DNA from: Candidatus Didemnitutus sp.
GTDB lineage: Bacteria > Verrucomicrobiota > Verrucomicrobiia > Opitutales > Opitutaceae
NCBI GenBank assembly: GCA_030682505.1
Contig: JAUXOH010000284.1
Location: forward strand, 1-8,783
Length of the DNA: 8,783 bases
Direction of reading: 5' to 3'
The notes under the pieces are model-generated. The model did no database searches and had not been told where the DNA came from. It saw only the letters and a program-made list of their open reading frames with translations. Made by a program: the position numbers and the translations under genes. Position 1 is the stretch's first letter. The number at the start of each line of letters is the position of its first letter. Positions 1 to 5,747 of the stretch are shown here, one piece after another.

Positions 1-251
1 ACAAAATCCGCCTGGGCATCGGTCTTGGGCAATTCCCTCAGCAGCTCCGCCGGTGAAGGCAGCGCTCGGGTTTCGACAACATTGAGGTCCGAGGTTTTCT
101 GCATGAACGAGCAGAGTGGACGGAGGAAGGGCCACGCGGCAAGTTCCGCTTCCGTGATGACAGGCTTTGCAACGCGAACCGAACGCCCGCAGGCAAGGCC
201 TCCCGGTTGACGCGGTCGCAAGTTCCGTCCTCGCGCCCCGCGATCGGTCAC
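1..251 (-). CDS. Partial unknown gene after gspM (T2SS operon)
   Basis: An open frame runs from the end of gspM off the left edge without a stop (83 codons visible). I chose the GTG at 251-249 because it overlaps the gspM stop as GTGA, the same coupling used at other junctions of this operon. A TTG at 221 preceded by GAGG, or an ATG at 104, are alternatives. The first ~30 residues are basic and not obviously protein-like. From about residue 31 the sequence looks like real protein (VAKPVITEAELAAWPF, then MQKTSDLNVVETRALPSPAELLREL). There is no signal peptide or membrane segment in the visible part. I do not recognise the family. Position suggests a T2SS accessory protein ahead of the missing gspD/E/F genes, but this is inference. 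The other two minus frames are less convincing or contain stops. Confidence 0.5.
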   Translation of the reverse strand, partial: MTDRGARGRNLRPRQPGGLACGRSVRVAKPVITEAELAAWPFLRPLCSFMQKTSDLNVVETRALPSPAELLRELPKTDAQADF

Positions 252-769
252 CGCTGCAGTTCCGCCGCGACGACACGGAAGGTCGCGTTGATGGAACCCG
301 GGGCACCCCGGTCCACCGCGAGCGACACCTGCTCCAAGCCCACGTAGGGCGAACGTCGGGAGAGTTCCTCGTAAAACTTCAGCAGCGCACCGAAGTCCGC
401 CCGGCGGAAGGTCACTTGCGCGGTGTGAAAGGCAAATTGCGTCGTGCGTTCAGTGCGCTGGCCGGACACTTCCGGCGAGAGTCCCGCGACGCTGGCCAAG
501 GCGTTCATCTCTCCGATCAGGCGCGTGCCGTTCAGCGTGCGAGCCGGATCGAGTTGCGCGGTGGCCGCTGCAGCCTTCGCCTCGATGTCGGCGCGATTTG
601 TGAGCCAGAGCTGTTGCTCTCCACCGGCCGTGGCGATCGAACGCCACTCCTGCACCAGCGTCACCGTGCGGCCCAGTCCGGCCCACAACCAGACGACAGA
701 GGCGATGCCGACGAAAGTCAGCAGCAGGGCTTTTTCCCGCAGGGTGCGGGTGAAAAAATAGTTCTTCAT
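248..769 (-). CDS. gspM: GspM/PilO-like T2SS inner-membrane platform protein
   Basis: The 173-residue protein fits the GspM/PilO family in length and layout. It has a short cytoplasmic N-terminus (MKNYFFTRTLREK), one hydrophobic segment at about residues 14-32, and a periplasmic Ala/Gln-rich helical stretch at about 38-75. A C-terminal alpha/beta domain at about 78-172 is compatible with the ferredoxin-like fold of the family. GspM pairs with GspL in the inner-membrane assembly platform that couples the secretion ATPase to pseudopilus growth. The start ATG overlaps the gspL stop by 4 nt (ATGA) and has a strong GGAGG six bases upstream. The family is weakly conserved in sequence, so the call rests on topology plus position directly after gspL. 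It could equally be named PilO-like. Confidence 0.75.
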   Translation of the reverse strand: MKNYFFTRTLREKALLLTFVGIASVVWLWAGLGRTVTLVQEWRSIATAGGEQQLWLTNRADIEAKAAAATAQLDPARTLNGTRLIGEMNALASVAGLSPEVSGQRTERTTQFAFHTAQVTFRRADFGALLKFYEELSRRSPYVGLEQVSLAVDRGAPGSINATFRVVAAELQR

Positions 770-1908
770 GGGGTACCTCCGCTTCCCGTGACGCTCGTCA
801 GCGAGCCGACCTTGAACGTGGCGGCGAGTTGGAAGGTCGTCATGCCTTCGCGCAAACGCAGGTCACGCACTTCCAAGGTCTCGATCATCGATAGATTGCG
901 CAGCGCGGTTTCAAAAACACCCACACTGTCCGCATTCGCCGTCAGGGCCTCGATGTCGATGCCTCCCTGCCCCGTCGTCACACTGCGCGTGAAGACCACT
1001 CCGGCCGGCCGGACGGAATTCAAGACGGCTAGCATCTCAAAGGGACGGAGCCGACGCTGGGAGAGCTCTTCGATCCGCGTGCCGAGCGACTGCGCGGTTT
1101 GAATGCGGGCCACCTCCGGGGCAACCTCCGCCTGCAACCCGCGTTGTTGTTTCAACAGCACGCCGCCGGCGAGCAGGCAAAGCTCGAGCAGTCCGGCGAC
1201 CACGAGTCCGCCCACGGCGAGTTGCAGGGCGAGCCAGAGCCGGCCGTCGCGGCGGCGCATCTGCCGATGGGCGGCCAGGATATCCTTGTCCCGCACATCC
1301 ATCGTCTCGACCGCGGCCTCATCCAGCCGGATCTCCACCTTGCGTCCACCCCCGCCAGTGCCGGCGGTCAGTTGCAGGTCCCCCGACTTGTGCACGGAGA
1401 CGCCGGCCGGACCGGCAAAATCTTCGATCGGCGCACTGGTCCCGAGTCGGCGCTGCACTTCGGCCACCAATTCAGCACGACCCTCCGCGCCGTCGTTGGG
1501 ACGGGCCAGCACCACCACCGGCAAATTTCCGTTCCCATCCCAACCGGCAACCGCCAGTGACGCGCCATCGTCCCACACCCGAATCCGCGGCGTGCTCGGG
1601 GCATCGCCCAACACCGCGGCGAATGCCGGCAACACGGCCGAGGCGCCCTCCCAACTTTCTTCGGCGAAACGCCGGCGGTGCGTGGCAAAAACCAGCGCGT
1701 GCGATCCATCGGTTGACTTGAGATAGCCGAAATACAACTGCGAGACGGCAAACGGCGCCGTGGTTTCCAGCGCGATCTCCACCTGACCCTCCGCCCCAAC
1801 CGAAGGATCAAGCGCGATCCGCCGCACAAAGAAGGCCTCCGACGGCAACAACACCGCGGCGTCGCGCGAACGCGTTGACTTATCCTCAGTGGGAGTAGAA
1901 GCAGGCAT
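766..1908 (-). CDS. gspL: GspL-like T2SS platform protein with PilN-like C-terminus
   Basis: The protein has 380 residues and bitopic topology. A long cytoplasmic N-terminal part (1-222) carries a GspL-like pattern (LLPSEAFFVRRIAL near 20-33, then TAPFAVSQLYFGYL near 50-63, resembling the PF-containing stretch of the GspL actin-like domain). A Gly-rich linker at about 183-188 and a basic stop-transfer patch (RQMRRRDGR, 215-223) precede one hydrophobic helix at about 224-252. A helical segment (253-285) and a C-terminal domain (290-370) follow, patterned like PilN/GspL periplasmic ferredoxin folds. In T2SS, the cytoplasmic part of GspL binds the ATPase GspE and the periplasmic part pairs with GspM, whose gene follows with a 4-nt overlap. 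The start lies 2 nt after the gspK stop, without a clear Shine-Dalgarno, so coupling is likely. Sequence resemblance is modest; topology and position carry the call. Confidence 0.72.
   Translation of the reverse strand: MPASTPTEDKSTRSRDAAVLLPSEAFFVRRIALDPSVGAEGQVEIALETTAPFAVSQLYFGYLKSTDGSHALVFATHRRRFAEESWEGASAVLPAFAAVLGDAPSTPRIRVWDDGASLAVAGWDGNGNLPVVVLARPNDGAEGRAELVAEVQRRLGTSAPIEDFAGPAGVSVHKSGDLQLTAGTGGGGRKVEIRLDEAAVETMDVRDKDILAAHRQMRRRDGRLWLALQLAVGGLVVAGLLELCLLAGGVLLKQQRGLQAEVAPEVARIQTAQSLGTRIEELSQRRLRPFEMLAVLNSVRPAGVVFTRSVTTGQGGIDIEALTANADSVGVFETALRNLSMIETLEVRDLRLREGMTTFQLAATFKVGSLTSVTGSGGTP
775..780 (-). promoter_or_regulatory. Shine-Dalgarno of gspM
   Basis: On the minus strand GGAGGT lies with six bases between GGAGG and the gspM ATG at 769. 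It falls inside the last codons of gspL, so it supports both the start choice and re-initiation after gspL. It is the best-placed ribosome binding site in the window. Confidence 0.7.
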
Positions 1909-1910
1909 GC

Positions 1911-2996
1911 TCAGAGGTCAGGTCTTGAAAGCGGTGTGAATGGGGCAGCGTCTTCCCGAATTTCCAACACGGCAAAGGGATAGTTCAACATTTTACGCTC
2001 CGGGGCCGGCGCCATGGCCGGTCCACCTGAAGTCCCGGCCGACGGCGCGGCCGCCCCGGGGGGGCGCGCCCCCGTGCCTGTGTTGATCACGACCGCGAGC
2101 CGGTAGGCCACCCCACCCTGCCGCGCGGTGATCATGATTCGCAACACCTCGATCGTCGTGCCGAAGCGGTCAGCGGCGACCGTCGCGCCCATGACGGTGC
2201 CTGCCTCCGTCATGCTGCGAAAGACCCCGAGATCACCCGGCGACTTGGGCCGCACGCGGTGATTCTCCAGCGCGCCCACTTCGGCTGAGCCCAAGCCGAG
2301 TGCGGTCAGCACGCCCGCCTGCGCGGAGTTGAGGTTCACCTTTTGAAAGGGATGCAGGGAAACTTCCCGCACGAAGGCGGCGTACTCCGGCGTGGGCCGG
2401 CCGGCCTCGTCGAAGAACACCGGTCGATCCATTGCCACGGCCGCAAGTTCCCCCCACGAACGCAAGGGCCGCTTCGCGATCCGATACGCGGGGTCATTCC
2501 GGCTGTAGTCGGGTGCATTAAAGTTGAGTCTCGTTTCGTCGCCCCCTTCCCGCATCCACGCGTGCAGTGCCGCCGCCTGTCGCTCCGCTTCATTGCGCTC
2601 AATGCCAGCAAACTCCATCAGCGTCTGCAGTTCCGTCTCGGTCGCCGTGCCCAAGGGCAACTTCCCCGACTCGTCTTCAAACCGCACTTCCACGCCGCGA
2701 CCGTTGCCGGGCACGTAACCGCTGTCGGCCAGGGCGTCACTCCAGGGTTCCGCGGGACTGTGCAAAGCTCCGGCCGCCGCACGCTGATCGGCGAGGATGG
2801 CGAGTGTCGCCTCCAGGGCCGAATACGCCTCGGCGCGCAATTGCTTCATCTCGGCGGCGCGCACATCCGCGAGCAACTCCGTTCCACTGCGGCGCAGAAA
2901 TGCCGCCAGCAGGAACGAAGCGAGCAGGACGGTGACCAGCACCAGCACGATCACCGCGCCCCGGTTCCGCCGCAAATTGATCGGTGCCCGGTGCAT
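1911..2996 (-). CDS. gspK: GspK minor pseudopilin (T2SS tip)
   Basis: The 361-residue protein fits GspK, the largest minor pseudopilin, which caps the pseudopilus tip with GspI and GspJ. The N-terminus has a basic leader (RRNRG) followed by a hydrophobic helix (AVIVLVLVTVLLASFLLAAF, residues 14-33). There is no Glu at +5, as is usual for GspK. Family hallmarks include FEDESGKLPLG (106-116, the usual DESGKLNLN-type motif) and KVNLNSAQAGVLTALGL (219-235, the NLN-A-VL helical motif). A Pro/Gly/Ala-rich linker at about 308-333 interrupts the C-terminus before a final strand (YPFAVLEIRED). The ATG overlaps the gspJ stop by one base (TGATG); an upstream extension in this frame would lie inside gspJ and is rejected. 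No Shine-Dalgarno is visible, so translation probably depends on coupling. Confidence 0.88.
   Translation of the reverse strand: MHRAPINLRRNRGAVIVLVLVTVLLASFLLAAFLRRSGTELLADVRAAEMKQLRAEAYSALEATLAILADQRAAAGALHSPAEPWSDALADSGYVPGNGRGVEVRFEDESGKLPLGTATETELQTLMEFAGIERNEAERQAAALHAWMREGGDETRLNFNAPDYSRNDPAYRIAKRPLRSWGELAAVAMDRPVFFDEAGRPTPEYAAFVREVSLHPFQKVNLNSAQAGVLTALGLGSAEVGALENHRVRPKSPGDLGVFRSMTEAGTVMGATVAADRFGTTIEVLRIMITARQGGVAYRLAVVINTGTGARPPGAAAPSAGTSGGPAMAPAPERKMLNYPFAVLEIREDAAPFTPLSRPDL
2060..2073. repeat. Perfect 14-bp GC palindrome inside gspK
   Basis: GGGGGCGCGCCCCC is a perfect palindrome formed after a run of seven G. It lies in the part of gspK coding for a Pro/Gly/Ala-rich linker (TGARPPGAAAPSAG). 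It is best explained by GC-rich codons for Gly, Ala and Pro. The run of G is also a place where a sequencing indel would be easy, though the frame remains open through it. Confidence 0.55.
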
Positions 2997-3634
2997 CAGA
3001 AATGGGGCAACGGGCCGGCAGTCGGCGGCAACATCACCACCGTCTCGGTTTTCATCGTGCCGTAGGTGAAACCCAGCCGCAATCGCGCGGGCAGGGTCGA
3101 CTGGCCGGCGGCGTTGCGCTGCAGTTGGTCGTAGGTGCGCCACGTGGCCCCGTCCGCCTCGTTGTATTCGTAGGCCAGAGCGGTGCCGAAAGGCGACATG
3201 GCCCACGCCCGCGGCGCCGCATCGTCGAAGTCTTCCTCGAGTCGCGAGTGCCAGTAGAGCATGAGCCCCCTGCCCTCCTGCACCACCAGAGAACACACCA
3301 CGTCTGGCAGCGGCACCGCCGGCCACGGCAGCCGGGGTGAACCCTCCGGCTGCTCGAAACTCAGCACCGTCATCCGTCGCCCGTCGTCGAGACGAATCTC
3401 GCGCGCAAACACCGGGGCGTCGGTCGCGGCGGGCGGGAGCGAAGCCCGGCGCAACATCCCCTCCACCTCGCGCGTGACGGCGCGCACATGCTGGTCGAAG
3501 AGCCGGCGTTCTGCCCCCTGACCCCAGATTTCCGCCATGGAAAAGATGAAATAGTTCAGCGTCAGCAGCAGGAGACCGAGCAACGCCGCCGCGACGAGCA
3601 TCTCGATCAGGGTGAAAGCGCGCGCGGTTCTCAT
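2996..3634 (-). CDS. gspJ: GspJ minor pseudopilin
   Basis: The 212-residue protein has a six-residue basic leader (MRTARA) followed by FTLIEMLVAAALLGLLLL, a class III prepilin signal with Glu at +5. Cleavage would be between Ala6 and Phe7. The body has the length and layout of GspJ: a helix after the transmembrane part with REVEGMLRRAS-like residues (55-65), then a beta-rich C-terminal domain. GspJ is a minor pseudopilin that forms the tip complex with GspI and GspK, encoded on either side. The start overlaps the gspI stop by 4 nt (ATGA) and has GGAGG ten bases upstream (3645-3649). A longer frame upstream would run inside gspI and is rejected. One cysteine (C114) is present, so no intramolecular disulfide. 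Confidence 0.86.
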   Translation of the reverse strand: MRTARAFTLIEMLVAAALLGLLLLTLNYFIFSMAEIWGQGAERRLFDQHVRAVTREVEGMLRRASLPPAATDAPVFAREIRLDDGRRMTVLSFEQPEGSPRLPWPAVPLPDVVCSLVVQEGRGLMLYWHSRLEEDFDDAAPRAWAMSPFGTALAYEYNEADGATWRTYDQLQRNAAGQSTLPARLRLGFTYGTMKTETVVMLPPTAGPLPHF

Positions 3635-4083
3635 CGCGGCGTTTCCTCCGGCCGGCTGGCCCGCCATTCCGTGCGCTGTTGTTCCCGGCGCTGCGGATCG
3701 GACCACGTCGGCCGGAGCAGCATCACCGATTGAGTGAACTCCTCGACGCCGCCGGCGGTGCCGCCTTCCACGCGACCCTTGATCGTGACCTTGAACAGGT
3801 CCGGCACGGCGGCTTCCTCCACCACCGCCTCCCACCGCAGCCGGCGATTTTCCGGCAGCGTCAGGTCGCCGCCGGACTCGACTTTTTCACGGTCGGGTTC
3901 GTTCAACACCACCGCACTGAGGTGGTCCAGCACCGTGCCGTGAGCGGCCCGTTGCGCCACCGCCGCGTGGGCCCCGAGCGTATTGGCGTAGGCCGCGCCC
4001 AGCGCCACGGCCGCAATCCCGACAATGGCGAGGCTGATCAGCACCTCGATCAACGTGAACGCGACGATGGAACGGGTTCTCAT
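3631..4083 (-). CDS. gspI: GspI minor pseudopilin
   Basis: The 150-residue protein starts MRTRSIVA followed by FTLIEVLISLAIVGIAAVAL, a prepilin signal with Glu at +5 and Ala rather than Gly at -1. Its size and its place between gspH and gspJ fit GspI, the minor pseudopilin that nucleates the I-J-K tip complex. The globular part (about 40-125) ends in predicted strands (DLFKVTIKG, EEFTQSVMLLRP), followed by a highly charged tail (residues 128-150). The ATG at 4083 lies one base after the gspH stop, with AAAGG five bases upstream. An upstream in-frame start at 4131 would overlap gspH by 47 bases and lacks support. Assignment as I rather than H depends partly on order. Confidence 0.84.
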   Translation of the reverse strand: MRTRSIVAFTLIEVLISLAIVGIAAVALGAAYANTLGAHAAVAQRAAHGTVLDHLSAVVLNEPDREKVESGGDLTLPENRRLRWEAVVEEAAVPDLFKVTIKGRVEGGTAGGVEEFTQSVMLLRPTWSDPQRREQQRTEWRASRPEETPR

Positions 4084-4084
4084 C

Positions 4085-4648
4085 TCAGCCTTTCGTGCCC
4101 ACCGGACTGGCGGCGCAGGTCCACGGATCAATGAGATAGAGCCGCGGCGTCTGGCCCAGAGTCTTCAAGCGCACGCGGAACGCATCACACGTCCCATCGG
4201 GGAAAAAGCGCACGCGGCGCAGCGGATTCCCGGCTTCTTCCAAGACGCCGCCAAGCAGAACATTCCCTCCGGTTGCGACGGGCAGCAAGTCGCAGCTCGT
4301 CCCGAGCGGCATGGCTTCGCCGCGCGTGGCGGTCGCACCCCACACCAGCTGCCGGGTTTGGTCGTCGTAACGCAGTTCGACCATACGATCCGATTCCAAC
4401 GCCTCACTGCGGGCGGCCAAAATGGATTCCGCGAGCAATTGCTCGGGGCCGCGCGAATCGATTTCCCGCAGGATCGAGGTCACTCCGGGGATGAACACCG
4501 CGGCAAACAAGGCGAGCAGAGCCATGACGAGCAGCACTTCCACCAGGGTGAAACCGGCGCGCCCGCGCGCCGCACCCGGTCGCGGCTCAGCCGCCGGGGC
4601 ACGGAGGTTGGCCGCCATCGCCCGGGAAAATCCAGTCGCGGGCATCAT
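4085..4648 (-). CDS. gspH: GspH-like minor pseudopilin
   Basis: The protein has a prepilin signal GRAG/FTLVEVLLVMALLALFAA with Gly at -1, Glu at +5 and Pro at +22. Its C-terminal beta-rich part contains a VRFFPDGTCDAFRVRL stretch typical of GspH/FimT-like pseudopilins. GspH links the major GspG filament to the tip complex. The start is uncertain. I use the ATG at 4648 (187 residues); an adjacent ATG at 4645, an ATG at 4618 and a TTG at 4666 are all in frame, and none has a clear Shine-Dalgarno. Any of these gives a long leader (about 21-38 residues) before the cleavage site. Three cysteines in the globular part could allow a disulfide. It follows gspG by 36 bases, the widest gap in the cluster, and ends one base before gspI. 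Confidence 0.83.
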   Translation of the reverse strand: MMPATGFSRAMAANLRAPAAEPRPGAARGRAGFTLVEVLLVMALLALFAAVFIPGVTSILREIDSRGPEQLLAESILAARSEALESDRMVELRYDDQTRQLVWGATATRGEAMPLGTSCDLLPVATGGNVLLGGVLEEAGNPLRRVRFFPDGTCDAFRVRLKTLGQTPRLYLIDPWTCAASPVGTKG

Positions 4649-4684
4649 GACATCATCACGGGGCAACGGACGGCAGTCGGCGGG

Positions 4685-5104
4685 TTACCAATTGCCGATG
4701 TCGTCTTCGGTCCCGTCGGTCTTGTCCGGGCCCACCGAGTAGAGGTCGTAGCCGCCCTTGTTCTTGGTGCCGGGATAACGGAAGCGATAGGCCTCGCCCC
4801 ACGGATCGGCCGGAAGTTTTCCCCCGGTCACGTCGGCATAAGGGCCACGCCACCGATCCGCTTTGTTGGCCGGGGCGACCAGCAGCGCATTGAGACCTTC
4901 GGCGGTCGTCGGGTAGTCGCCGAGGTCGATGCGATAGCGCGTGAGGGAGGTCTTGAGCGAGTCGCGCACGAAGATCCGGGCCACCGCTTCCTGGCTTTGG
5001 CCGAAAATCTTGTCGCTGTTGCTGATCGCGAGGCCAGCCAGCAGGCCGATGATGGCCAGCGTGACGAGGATTTCGAGCAGGGTGAAGGCCGAGCGTGATT
5101 TCAT
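4685..5104 (-). CDS. gspG: GspG major pseudopilin
   Basis: The 139-residue protein is a clear GspG, the major subunit of the T2SS pseudopilus. It has a six-residue leader (MKSRSA) and the signal FTLLEILVTLAIIGLLAGLA with Glu at +5. The conserved core includes DYPTTAEGLNALL (78-90), the DPWGEAYRFRYPG region, and the C-terminal YDLYSVGPD to DDIGNW. The acidic C-terminal loop corresponds to the calcium-binding loop of the family. The start is the ATG at 5104, one base after the stop of the upstream 181-residue gene; a longer frame to 5320 only reads through that gene and is rejected. Position +22 is Ser where most GspG have Pro, and -1 is Ala rather than Gly. No Shine-Dalgarno is seen, so coupling is likely. 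Confidence 0.95.
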   Translation of the reverse strand: MKSRSAFTLLEILVTLAIIGLLAGLAISNSDKIFGQSQEAVARIFVRDSLKTSLTRYRIDLGDYPTTAEGLNALLVAPANKADRWRGPYADVTGGKLPADPWGEAYRFRYPGTKNKGGYDLYSVGPDKTDGTEDDIGNW

Positions 5105-5105
5105 G

Positions 5106-5651
5106 TTAGCGGGAAGGGGGAGCGGGAGGATTCTGCAGTTGGCCGGGTTGGGCCGCTTGTTGCCGGAGGGCCCGTCGGCGACGGATTTCCTCGGCGACCT
5201 GTGCGAGGCGCTGGGCCTCGGTGCCAGCGGGCGCGCCCACCGTTGCCGGACCGCCCGCCAGTTGACCACTGTTGGCAACTTGCGGGGGTGCCGGGACCGG
5301 CAGGGAGGCGATCCGGGCACTGTAGAGTTTCAATTCGAGACTGCGGCCCTGAAATTCGACCGAGATTGCCTCGTTGGCCGCATCGTAACGTTTCACGGTG
5401 AAGAGCTGACCGGCTTCGTTCAGCCCGACCCACTCCCCGCGACGCGTGACGGTATCGAGAATGCTGAAAAAGCGCTCGCCGCTTTCCACGAACGTGCCGC
5501 GAAATTCCAGCGGGGTGTTGACGGCCGACGATGCATAGGACGGCCCACTCGCCGCGAACGGGGAGTTCGTAATCAAATTCTGCAGGGAGGGCGCCGCCGG
5601 TTGGGCAAACGCGGGCAGGGCAACCAAAACAAAGAAAAGAAACGGCCGCAT
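5106..5651 (-). CDS. Secreted protein with GspC/PilP-like domain, upstream of gspG
   Basis: I do not recognise this 181-residue protein as a named family by direct motif. It opens with a signal peptide (MRPFLFFVLVALPAFA, probable cleavage after AFA). A compact beta-rich segment at about residues 46-115 follows (LEFRGTFVESGERFFSILD, later FTVKRYD, then VEFQGRSLELKL). This order of a leading LxxxG strand, a middle strand pair and a final QGR-LEL strand resembles the homology region of GspC and the PilP periplasmic domain. The rest (116-181) is Pro/Ala/Gln-rich with a basic helical patch (AEEIRRRRALRQQ). It is encoded one base upstream of gspG and heads the pseudopilin cluster. It could be the periplasmic link between platform and secretin. 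Unlike standard GspC it has no retained membrane anchor and no PDZ domain. That role is inference. No strong Shine-Dalgarno precedes the ATG. Confidence 0.8.
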   Translation of the reverse strand: MRPFLFFVLVALPAFAQPAAPSLQNLITNSPFAASGPSYASSAVNTPLEFRGTFVESGERFFSILDTVTRRGEWVGLNEAGQLFTVKRYDAANEAISVEFQGRSLELKLYSARIASLPVPAPPQVANSGQLAGGPATVGAPAGTEAQRLAQVAEEIRRRRALRQQAAQPGQLQNPPAPPSR

Positions 5652-5739
5652 GGTGAGGAGGCCTTGACTAGTTAGCGGGCAGATGGGGTCGCGGCAATGA
5701 CGAAGGAGACGGGGAATTTCCGCGGTCCGTATGGTGAGG
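5646..5739. repeat. Near-identical 13-bp direct repeat around the start of the 181-residue gene
   Basis: On the minus strand CCTCACCATRCGG occurs at 5727-5739 (with A) and at 5646-5658 (with G). The second copy covers the ATG start of the 181-residue gene. The copies are 81 bases apart in the short gap between the DUF481 gene and the T2SS cluster. It may be chance, a partial duplication of a start region, or a repeated binding site; nothing else distinguishes these options. Confidence 0.4.
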
Positions 5740-5747
5740 GAGCCGCC

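Noticed and set aside
150..251. Possible lipoprotein signal (GGLACG) in the partial gene at the left edge
   Set aside because: There is no hydrophobic stretch before the Cys and the -3 residue is Gly, so it does not fit a lipobox.
167..1102. Long plus-strand open frame of 311 codons
   Set aside because: It is antisense to gspM and gspL, is Arg/Ser-rich and has no family-like motif; such shadows are common in GC-rich DNA.
2047..2073. Cluster of rare-cutter sites (NotI, SmaI, AscI) as a sign of cloning or integration
   Set aside because: The sites arise from one GC-rich Pro/Gly/Ala-coding tract in a continuous open frame, so no engineering or insertion is implied.
4025..5098. Plus-strand open frame of 357 codons opposite gspG/gspH
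   Set aside because: The composition (Arg, His, Gly, Gln-rich) is that of an antisense shadow of well-identified genes.
248..5104. Type IV pilus locus rather than T2SS
   Set aside because: The clear GspG C-terminus (GPD...DDIGNW), the GspK-specific motifs and the order G-H-I-J-K-L-M point to T2SS, although L and M look PilN/PilO-like.
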